A DNA stretch of 9,598 nucleotides. It comes from VGCC01 sp044375955 (GTDB lineage: Bacteria; Actinomycetota; Actinomycetes; S36-B12). Of this stretch, positions 1 to 4,575 are shown one piece after another. The notes beneath the pieces were generated by a model. The model worked only from the letters and a program-made list of their open reading frames with translations, was not told the DNA's origin and made no database searches. Location: the NCBI GenBank assembly GCA_044375955.1, contig JBILLS010000054.1:1-9598 (forward strand), written 5' to 3'. Position numbers and translations under genes: made by a program. The stretch's first letter is position 1. Each line of letters begins with the position of its first letter.

Positions 1-1
1 A

Positions 2-322
2 GAGCATCAGGAGGCGCTCACGGCGGTGTCCGGGAGCGGCCCGGCGTACGTGTTCTACCTCGCCGAGAAGCTCATCGAATCCGCCCGGGCCCACGGCCTG
101 TCCGAGGAGGTCGCGTCCACCATCGTGCGCCAGACCGTCCTCGGGTCGGCGTTGCTCTACGCCGAGTCCGGGGAGTCGCCCGAGGTGCTGCGGAGGAACG
201 TCACCTCACCCGGTGGCACCACTGCTGCGGCCATCGCGGTTTTCGAGGATCGTGCCCTCGCTGCGATCGTCCACGACGCGCTGGCCGCCAACATCACCCG
301 GTCCGGGGAGCTGTCCCTCTGA
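2..322 (+). CDS. proC: Pyrroline-5-carboxylate reductase, C-terminal part (5' end outside window)
   Basis: This is the last 106 residues of ProC, which reduces 1-pyrroline-5-carboxylate to proline with NAD(P)H in the cytoplasm. The reading frame is open from the window edge, and the visible protein starts inside the gene with EHQEALTAVSGSGPAY. The segment AVSGSGPAYVF opens the helical dimerisation domain of the family. The run NVTSPGGTTAAAIAVFE matches the ProC family signature near the C-terminus. The N-terminal Rossmann NAD(P)H domain lies upstream of the window. The GTG at 26 is internal (Val of AVSGSG) and not a start. The gene ends normally with TGA at 320-322, and nothing suggests truncation apart from the window edge. 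From memory, proC sits just before a small excisionase-like gene in many Actinomycetota, as here. Confidence 0.95.
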   Translation, partial: EHQEALTAVSGSGPAYVFYLAEKLIESARAHGLSEEVASTIVRQTVLGSALLYAESGESPEVLRRNVTSPGGTTAAAIAVFEDRALAAIVHDALAANITRSGELSL

Positions 323-345
323 CCGGACCAATTTGGGGATCCGGT
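322..345 (+). terminator. Weak hairpin after proC, possible terminator
   Basis: ACCGGA at 322-327 pairs with TCCGGT at 340-345. Two more C-G pairs are possible if one base bulges. The stem overlaps the proC stop codon and is followed only by TTTCCC, not a true U-run. It could be an attenuated terminator of the kind seen in high-GC actinobacteria, or chance. Confidence 0.3.
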
Positions 346-365
346 TTCCCAACTGCCCCAGAGCC

Positions 366-374
366 CACTAGTGT
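366..374 (+). promoter_or_regulatory. Candidate -10 box within a perfect 8-bp palindrome
   Basis: CACTAGTG at 366-373 is a perfect palindrome and overlaps TAGTGT (369-374), a TANNNT-type -10 element. Transcription from it would begin near 381 and give a leader of about 35 bases before the wHTH gene. No good -35 hexamer is visible. The palindrome could be an operator, perhaps for the dimeric product of the adjacent gene or another developmental regulator. It does not match the BldD box as I remember it. This is inference from motif and position only. Confidence 0.3.
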
Positions 375-382
375 TCGGATGC

Positions 383-400
383 CCGGGCGGGATGGCCCGG
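383..400 (+). other. GC hairpin in the 5' leader of the wHTH gene
   Basis: CCGGGC (383-388) and GCCCGG (395-400) form a six-base-pair all-GC stem with a six-base loop. It lies just upstream of the Shine-Dalgarno sequence AAAGGGGA at 406-413. It could slow or modulate translation initiation, but a chance stem is common at this GC content. Confidence 0.25.
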
Positions 401-416
401 ATGGGAAAGGGGAATC

Positions 417-620
417 ATGGCCGGCACCGACTCATCGCTCAACGAGGTGCGATTCCTGACCGTTGCCGAGGTCGCCGCGGTGATGCGCGTGTCCAAGATG
501 ACCGTGTACCGGCTGGTGCACAACGGCGAACTCCCCGCAGTGCGCGTTGGTCGGTCTTTCCGTGTTCCCGAGCAGGCAGTGCACACCTACCTGCGGGACT
601 CCTACGTCGAGACCGCCTGA
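417..620 (+). CDS. Small winged-helix DNA-binding protein (excisionase/MerR-like HTH, BdtA-like)
   Basis: This 67-residue protein is almost entirely one excisionase-type winged helix-turn-helix. The HTH (LTVAEVAAVMRVSKMTVYRL, about residues 14-33) is followed by the basic wing GELPAVRVGRSFRVPEQAV (about 37-55) and a closing helix. It resembles the small actinobacterial regulators encoded next to proC, such as the gene called bdtA in Streptomyces and Rv0500A in M. tuberculosis (both from memory). It is expected to bind DNA as a regulator; its targets are unknown. The start is well supported: ATG at 417 is preceded by AAAGGGGA at 406-413. No phage genes are nearby, so an excisionase role is unlikely despite the fold. 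It is separated from proC by 94 bases and from bS22 by 60 bases, so it may have its own promoter. Confidence 0.88.
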   Translation: MAGTDSSLNEVRFLTVAEVAAVMRVSKMTVYRLVHNGELPAVRVGRSFRVPEQAVHTYLRDSYVETA

Positions 621-642
621 TCACTTCTGTCGCGCCCTCAGT

Positions 643-648
643 AGGCTT
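643..648 (+). promoter_or_regulatory. Candidate -10 element upstream of bS22
   Basis: TAGGCT is a TANNNT-type actinobacterial -10 box. Transcription would start near 655, leaving a leader of about 25 bases before the bS22 ATG at 681. The -35 region (around 619-625) has no clear consensus. A dedicated promoter would suit a ribosomal protein, but read-through from the wHTH gene is equally possible. Confidence 0.3.
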
Positions 649-680
649 CGGCGTCATTAACTTTCACGTAGGGATCGTTC

Positions 681-779
681 ATGGGCTCAGTGGTCAAGAA
701 GCGGCGCAAGCGGATGGCCAAGAAGAAGCACCGCAAGTTGCTCCGCCGTACCCGGGTCCAGCGACGCAATAAGAAGTAA
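681..779 (+). CDS. Small ribosomal subunit protein bS22 (AURKAIP1/COX24-domain peptide)
   Basis: This is a 32-residue, extremely basic protein beginning MGSVVKKRRKRMAKKKHRKL and ending in NKK. Seventeen of its residues after the first five are Lys or Arg. It nearly matches the 33-residue protein bS22 that was found in mycobacterial 70S ribosomes near the decoding region. Older annotations call it an AURKAIP1/COX24 domain protein; the domain is shared with a mitochondrial ribosomal protein. The ATG at 681 is preceded by a modest Shine-Dalgarno match, TAGGGAT, around 669-675. Genes this short are often missed by gene callers. It lies between the wHTH and SDR genes, as in Mycobacterium and Streptomyces (from memory). 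Its TAA ends two bases before the proposed start of the SDR gene, so the two are probably translationally coupled. Confidence 0.93.
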   Translation: MGSVVKKRRKRMAKKKHRKLLRRTRVQRRNKK

Positions 780-781
780 CC

Positions 782-1723
782 CTGTCGATCGCCCTGGTCA
801 CCGGCGTCTCCCGCTACCTCGGGGGGCGGCTGGCCACGGAACTCACTGCCGACCCGACCTTCACGCGGGTCATCGGCGTGGACGCGATCGAGCCGCCACG
901 GACCCTGCCGTGCGAGTTCGTCCGCGCGGATATCCGCAACCCGATCCTGACCCGGGTCCTCGAGGACGCGGGCGTCGACACCGTCATCCACATGGGCGTC
1001 ATCTCCACCCCCCGGCAGGCCGGGGGACGGATGGAGATGAAGGACATCAATGTCATCGGCACCATGCAGCTCCTCGCCGCCTGTCAGCGCACCGAGTCGG
1101 TGCGCTCCCTGGTGGTGAAGTCCACATCCATGGTCTACGGCTCCGGGCCGAAGGATCCGGCCATGTTCACCGAGGACACCGAGCCGCGACACCAACCCGC
1201 ATCCGGGTGGGCGAAGGACTCAGTCGAGGTGGAGGGTTATGTGCGCAGTTTCGGTCGTCGTCGTCCCGACGTGCGCATCGTGACGCTGCGTTTCGCCAAC
1301 ATCATCGGACCCGGAATGCGTACCGGCATGACCGCGTACTTCCGACTGCCGGTCGTCCCCACCGTCGCGGGATTCGATCCACGTCTTCAGTTCACGCATG
1401 AGGATGACTCACTCGCTGCCGTGCGTGTTGCGGCCGTGACCGAGCGCTCCGGCACGTTCAACATCGCCGGGGACGGCGTGATCACGGTGACTCAGGCGAT
1501 CCGGCACATGGGCAAGATCCCGGTGCCCACACCGCGGGTTGCTCTCGATGCATTGCGCCAGGTCGGAAGCATCGGCGCGGACTTCTCCTCGGAGCAGATC
1601 CGCTTCCTGACCTACGGGCGGGTACTCGACACCACCGCAGCCCGGGACATCCTCGGGTTCACGTGTGAGTATTCGACGGTGGAGGCGTTCGACGACTTTG
1701 CCCGACAGGCCGGGAGTTCCTAG
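782..1723 (+). CDS. Atypical extended SDR (NAD-dependent epimerase-like), probable CTG start
   Basis: This 313-residue Rossmann-fold protein belongs to the NAD-dependent epimerase/dehydratase family and is closest in memory to Rv0501 (galE2) and Streptomyces counterparts. Its nucleotide-binding motif is TGVSRYLGG (about residues 7-15), followed by VRADIRNP (about 50-57) and KSTSMVYG (113-120). The frame is closed by TAA at 770-772, and the first ATG/GTG/TTG after that is GTG 878, which would delete the nucleotide-binding motif. The best start is therefore CTG 782, two bases after the bS22 stop, presumably using coupled translation. The catalytic YxxxK of the family is not intact: in SGWAK (141-145) the Lys is kept but the Tyr position appears to be Ser. 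Its real substrate, or whether it is an enzyme at all, is unknown. Its stop TAG directly abuts the ATG of the acyltransferase. Confidence 0.85.
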   Translation: MSIALVTGVSRYLGGRLATELTADPTFTRVIGVDAIEPPRTLPCEFVRADIRNPILTRVLEDAGVDTVIHMGVISTPRQAGGRMEMKDINVIGTMQLLAACQRTESVRSLVVKSTSMVYGSGPKDPAMFTEDTEPRHQPASGWAKDSVEVEGYVRSFGRRRPDVRIVTLRFANIIGPGMRTGMTAYFRLPVVPTVAGFDPRLQFTHEDDSLAAVRVAAVTERSGTFNIAGDGVITVTQAIRHMGKIPVPTPRVALDALRQVGSIGADFSSEQIRFLTYGRVLDTTAARDILGFTCEYSTVEAFDDFARQAGSS

Positions 1724-2641
1724 ATGGCCGAGTCGATTTCCCAGGCATCGCGACGCGTCGGCAATACCGGGCCGCAGCCGGAGTCACCGCGTGTCGTCAT
1801 CGATGCCGAGACCTCCGGCTCGGTGGATATCGGCGAGTTCCTGCACGATCGAGTGACCGGCGACTACCCCGTCGACGATTTCGGGTTCGACCCCGAGTTC
1901 ACCGAGACCGTTCTGCTGCCGTTGGTGCGGCCGTTCTACCGCAACTGGTTCCGCGTGGAGAGCAGCGGACTCGAGCACATCCCCGCAGACTCCGGTGCAC
2001 TCGTCGTCGCCAACCACTCGGGAACGCTCGCCTTTGACGCGATCATGACCCAGGTCGCCCTGAAGGACGACCACCCCGCGCACCGCAACCTGCGCATGCT
2101 CGCCGCGAACCTGGTGTTCGAGACACCGGTGATCGCCGATCTCGCGCGTAAGGCCGGTCACACCCTGGCCTGCCACGCCGATGCTGAGCGCCTGCTCGCC
2201 GCCGGGGAGATCGTCGGTGTGTGGCCGGAGGGGTTCAAGGGAATCGGTAAGCCGTTCCGGGAGCGCTACCGGTTGCAGCGCTTCGGTCGCGGGGGATTTG
2301 TGGCCGCCGCGATCCGCACCGGTGCACCGATCATCCCCACCGCCATCGTGGGTGCCGAGGAGATCTACCCGATGCTCGCCAACGCCAGCCCCCTCGCGCG
2401 AATACTGGGGCTGCCCTACTTCCCGATCACCCCGACCTTCCCGGCGCTCGGGCCACTCGGATTGATTCCGCTACCGAGTAAATGGCTGATCCACTTCGGC
2501 ACCCCGATCCCGACAGCGGACTATCCGGCCGATGCGGCCGACGACCCCATGGTGCTGTTTGACATGACCGACCAGGTACGCGAATCGATCTCCGCGTCCA
2601 TCGCGCGATTGCTCGCGATGCGGGAGTCGGTCTTCGGTTAG
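1724..2641 (+). CDS. 1-acyl-glycerol acyltransferase-like protein (PlsC/DGAT2-MGAT-like)
   Basis: This 305-residue membrane-associated acyltransferase is expected to transfer acyl chains from acyl-CoA or acyl-ACP to a glycerolipid. After an N-terminal region of about 65 residues without clear motifs come LLPLVRPFYRNWFRVESSGLE-like sequence (about 64-84), motif I VVANHSGTLAFDA (94-106), motif III VWPEGFKG (166-173) and motif IV PIIPTAIVGAEE (202-213). His98 and Asp105 are separated by six residues, unlike the HX4D of classical PlsC. The NHSG block resembles the HPHG of DGAT2/MGAT-like enzymes, so a monoacylglycerol- or diacylglycerol-type acceptor is possible. Its ATG directly follows the SDR stop codon. 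From memory Rv0502 is its mycobacterial counterpart. A lipid-linked phosphatase gene lies tail-to-tail downstream, which may indicate a shared phospholipid pathway. Confidence 0.87.
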   Translation: MAESISQASRRVGNTGPQPESPRVVIDAETSGSVDIGEFLHDRVTGDYPVDDFGFDPEFTETVLLPLVRPFYRNWFRVESSGLEHIPADSGALVVANHSGTLAFDAIMTQVALKDDHPAHRNLRMLAANLVFETPVIADLARKAGHTLACHADAERLLAAGEIVGVWPEGFKGIGKPFRERYRLQRFGRGGFVAAAIRTGAPIIPTAIVGAEEIYPMLANASPLARILGLPYFPITPTFPALGPLGLIPLPSKWLIHFGTPIPTADYPADAADDPMVLFDMTDQVRESISASIARLLAMRESVFG

Positions 2642-3513
2642 CCGCGTCGGCGCAGGGCGCGCAGGGTGTAGCCGACGGCGAGGCCCGCCGCGACACCGGC
2701 GGCTCCGGTTGCCACCGGCTTGATGTACGGCCGGATATGCGCGCGCCGGCGGAAGTCCCGGATCCGCCAGTCCAGAGTGCGTGCGTGTTCGCGCAGTTCC
2801 GGATCAGGATTGACCGCGACGGGAAAACCGACCTCGGACAGCATGGGAACGTCGTTGATGGAATCCGAGTACGCGCTGCACTGCGCGAGGTCGAGGCCCT
2901 CGCGCTCGGCGAGTGCGCGCACCGCCTCGGCCTTTGCCAATCCATGTAGCGGTGGTCCAACGAGTCGCCCGGTGTAGCGCCCATCGCGGATCTCCGACAC
3001 CGTGCCTAGGGCGCCGGTGAGACCCAGGCGCCGGGCGATGACGCTGGCGAGTTCGACGGGTGTCGCGGTCACCAACCACACCTGCTGCCCGGCATCCAGG
3101 TGCCCCTGCGCCAGGGCGAGCGTTCCCGGGATCAACTTGTCGACCATCACTTCGTCGAAGATCACCTCGCCGAGTGCGGCGAGATCGTCGACCTTGCGGC
3201 CTTCGACGAACGAGAGCGCGGACTGGGTGACCGAGGCCATGTCCTCGAGGTCCTCGGAACCGCTCGTCACGAACTTCAACTGCTTGATGCCGAAGCCGAC
3301 GATCTGGCGCGGGGTGAAGAAGTTGTGCCGCGCCAGTCCGACGGCCACGTGGTAGAGGCTGGAGCCCTTCATGATCGTGTTGTCGACATCGAAGAAGGCC
3401 GCCGCGTTCGTCTGTGTCTCGGGAACGACCGCGGCCTGCGCGGAGGCCCGACCTGAACGGCGATACGACGACAGCACGCTGTCGGAGGTGCCGGGTGCCT
3501 GCTCGTCGACCAT
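2638..3513 (-). CDS. HAD-IB family phosphatase (SerB1/CicA-like) with C-terminal hydrophobic segment
   Basis: This 291-residue HAD phosphatase has all four motifs: FFDVDNTIMKG (40-50, nucleophile Asp42 and acid Asp44), LVTATPVEL (147-155), Lys194, and YSDSINDVPML (215-225, Asp217 and Asp221). A helical cap lies between motifs I and II. Residues about 267-284 are small and hydrophobic and are followed by a basic end, RALRRRG, suggesting a membrane anchor or amphipathic tail. The family is annotated SerB-like (Rv0505c in memory), and related HAD-IB domains are sometimes fused to PlsC-type acyltransferases. A lipid phosphate or phosphoserine substrate are both possible. I chose ATG 3513 because an upstream ATG at 3585 would run into the opposite-strand redox gene and has no ribosome site. 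ATG 3513 has a well-placed leaderless promoter. The TAA stop overlaps the acyltransferase TAG by three bases. Confidence 0.9.
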   Translation of the reverse strand: MVDEQAPGTSDSVLSSYRRSGRASAQAAVVPETQTNAAAFFDVDNTIMKGSSLYHVAVGLARHNFFTPRQIVGFGIKQLKFVTSGSEDLEDMASVTQSALSFVEGRKVDDLAALGEVIFDEVMVDKLIPGTLALAQGHLDAGQQVWLVTATPVELASVIARRLGLTGALGTVSEIRDGRYTGRLVGPPLHGLAKAEAVRALAEREGLDLAQCSAYSDSINDVPMLSEVGFPVAVNPDPELREHARTLDWRIRDFRRRAHIRPYIKPVATGAAGVAAGLAVGYTLRALRRRG

Positions 3514-3519
3514 AGAGGG

Positions 3520-3525
3520 AATGTA
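3520..3525 (-). promoter_or_regulatory. Probable leaderless promoter (-10) of the HAD phosphatase gene
   Basis: Read on the - strand, TACATT (TANNNT) ends six bases before the ATG at 3513, the spacing expected if transcription begins at the A of the start codon. There is no Shine-Dalgarno sequence; the six bases between are CCCTCT. Leaderless mRNAs are common in Actinomycetota. No clear -35 is visible, in part because of the C-run on this strand. Confidence 0.45.
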
Positions 3526-3538
3526 GTGACGTGGGCCT

Positions 3539-3548
3539 GGGGGGGGGG
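3539..3548 (+). repeat. Ten-base G homopolymer in the divergent spacer
   Basis: An uninterrupted run of ten G followed by AG lies between the divergent HAD phosphatase and glutaredoxin-like genes. It also serves as the purine-rich ribosome-binding region of the latter: the GTG start is nine bases after the AG. On the - strand the same run falls where a -35 would be expected for the phosphatase gene. Runs like this are prone to replication slippage and to sequencing error. Confidence 0.9.
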
Positions 3549-3559
3549 AGAATGAAGCG

Positions 3560-3796
3560 GTGGCCCGAGTGGAGATCGTCGGCAAGCCCGCCTGTCACCT
3601 GTGCGCCGATGCCGAGGCGGTGGTGGCCGCGGTCTGCGCCGAGCTCGGGGTGGACTACGTCGTGCACTCGATCCTGGACGACCCGGTCCTGGCGGACCGC
3701 TACTGGGAGCAGATCCCGGTGGTCCTCGTGGACGGTCGGCAGCACGACTTCTGGCGGGTGGACCCGGTGCGCCTCCGGAGTGCCCTAACGTCCTGA
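3560..3796 (+). CDS. Glutaredoxin-like small thiol-redox protein (DUF836/NrdH-like fold)
   Basis: This 78-residue protein has a thioredoxin fold with the redox pair Cys12-His-Leu-Cys15 (KPACHLC), right after the first strand as in glutaredoxins. QIPVVLVDGR (51-60) supplies the conserved cis-proline (Pro53) and the following strand. Its length is typical for the family. It probably reduces disulfides or mixed disulfides in the cytosol; the physiological partner is unknown, and in actinobacteria the donor may be mycothiol. The start is GTG 3560, served by the G-rich tract ending at 3550. GTG 3569 is an alternative that would remove three residues. The gene is divergent from the HAD phosphatase and precedes rex, a neighbourhood recalled from other actinobacteria (Rv0508 in M. 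tuberculosis). It is followed by a hairpin, so it may be transcribed separately from rex. Confidence 0.85.
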   Translation: MARVEIVGKPACHLCADAEAVVAAVCAELGVDYVVHSILDDPVLADRYWEQIPVVLVDGRQHDFWRVDPVRLRSALTS

Positions 3797-3797
3797 T

Positions 3798-3817
3798 ATC
3801 GGACGTTTCCGTCCGGT
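3798..3817 (+). terminator. Hairpin after the glutaredoxin-like gene, probable terminator
   Basis: CGGACG (3800-3805) pairs perfectly with CGTCCG (3810-3815) around a TTTC loop. An A-U pair and a G-U wobble extend it to eight pairs (3798-3817). It begins one base after the stop codon, and there is only a weak pyrimidine tail (CAACTTTG). Position and stability suggest an intrinsic terminator without a U-run, separating this gene from rex. It could instead be an operator, since it is an inverted repeat just upstream of the rex promoter region. Confidence 0.5.
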
Positions 3818-3821
3818 CAAC

Positions 3822-3852
3822 TTTGTGCATTCGTTACCGTGACGCATACATT
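3822..3852 (+). promoter_or_regulatory. Candidate rex promoter with Rex-operator-like half-site
   Basis: TACATT at 3847-3852 is a TANNNT -10 box, 34 bases upstream of the rex GTG. Eighteen bases before it TTGTGC (3823-3828) occupies the -35 position. The stretch TGTGCATTCGTTACCG (3824-3839) matches the Streptomyces ROP sequence TGTGAACGCGTTCACA (from memory) at 10 of 16 positions: the TGTG half-site and the central CGTT agree, but the right half-site is poor. Rex autoregulation by blocking -35 is therefore plausible but weak. Confidence 0.35.
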
Positions 3853-3876
3853 CCTCCCCGTCGCTCGCATGAGTCC

Positions 3877-3881
3877 AGGAG
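3877..3881 (+). promoter_or_regulatory. Ribosome-binding site that sets the rex start
   Basis: AGGAG lies four bases before GTG 3886. It is the best Shine-Dalgarno match in the open frame, which extends back to 3601 through the whole glutaredoxin-like gene. It decides for the short, family-sized Rex over longer alternatives. Confidence 0.7.
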
Positions 3882-3885
3882 CACC

Positions 3886-4575
3886 GTGCCACTTCCCACC
3901 GACCGTCTCGCCTCGCGCGGGATTCCCGATGCCACCGTCGCCCGGCTACCCGTGTACCACCGGGTGCTGGCGGCGTTGCAGGAAGACGGCGTCACCACGG
4001 TCAGCAGTGAGGAACTCGCCATCGCCTGCGGGGTCACCTCGGCCAAGTTGCGCAAGGACCTCTCCCACCTCGGCTCCTACGGCACCCGCGGCGTGGGGTA
4101 CGACGTCGAATTCCTCAGCTACCAGATCGCGCGCGAGTTGGGCATCACCCAGCCGTGGGGCGTGGTGCTGGTCGGCGTCGGCAACCTCGGTCGGGCACTC
4201 GTGTCCTACCGCGGTTTCGCCAGTCGCGGATTCCGCATCGTCGGACTGATCGACGCGGATCCGAACGTCGTCGGAGCGCAGGTCGCCATCGGCGACGAGA
4301 ACCACCGTGTGCGTGCCCTCGCCGATCTTCGCGAGGTGGTCCGGATGGGCAATGCCAGCATCGCCGTCATCGCGACCCCCGCGGACGCCGCACAAGAGGT
4401 GTGTGATCGCCTCGTCGCCGCGGGAATCACCAGCATTCTGAACTTCGCCCCGGTCGTCTTGAGCGTTCCCGCGGGTGTCGAGGTACGCAAGGTCGATCTC
4501 GCAGTCGAACTGCAGATCCTGGCCTTCCACGAACAACGGCGCAGCGAAACGCTGCCGGAGGTGATGAACGCATGA
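3886..4575 (+). CDS. rex: Redox-sensing transcriptional repressor Rex
   Basis: Rex is a homodimeric repressor that binds DNA when NAD+ dominates and releases it when NADH rises, controlling respiratory and fermentative genes. This 229-residue protein has the family's usual architecture. The N-terminal winged helix spans about 1-80, with VSSEELAIACGVTSAKLRKD (39-58) as the HTH and GSYGTRGVGYDV (63-74) as the wing. The Rossmann NAD(H) domain follows, with VLVGVGNLGRAL (94-105) and ASIAVIATPADAAQEV (157-172). LNFAPVVLSVPAGVEVRKVDL (185-205) and a C-terminal swap helix complete it. In Streptomyces rex is followed by hemA and hemC; here its TGA overlaps the ATG of hemD directly (ATGA). GTG 3886 is chosen from AGGAG and from family length. 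It probably heads the unit extending through resB and may control it. Confidence 0.96.
   Translation: MPLPTDRLASRGIPDATVARLPVYHRVLAALQEDGVTTVSSEELAIACGVTSAKLRKDLSHLGSYGTRGVGYDVEFLSYQIARELGITQPWGVVLVGVGNLGRALVSYRGFASRGFRIVGLIDADPNVVGAQVAIGDENHRVRALADLREVVRMGNASIAVIATPADAAQEVCDRLVAAGITSILNFAPVVLSVPAGVEVRKVDLAVELQILAFHEQRRSETLPEVMNA

Noticed and set aside
638..1195. - strand frame of 185 codons opposite bS22 and the SDR
   Set aside because: It is antisense to two well-supported genes and has no recognisable domain.
878..1723. GTG 878 as the SDR start
   Set aside because: It would remove residues 1-32, including the Rossmann TGxxxxxGG motif that is clearly encoded in frame upstream.
2638..3585. 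HAD phosphatase starting at ATG 3585
   Set aside because: It would overlap the start of the divergent redox gene and lacks a ribosome site; the extra residues are low-complexity and ATG 3513 has a leaderless promoter.
2804..3745. Long - strand frame overlapping the HAD gene
   Set aside because: It is a second frame of the same region with Arg/His/Gly-rich, motif-free sequence, while the other frame has complete HAD motifs.
3601..4575. Rex starting at 3601 (324 residues)
   Set aside because: The extra sequence is an out-of-frame shadow of the glutaredoxin-like gene; GTG 3886 with AGGAG gives the family length.
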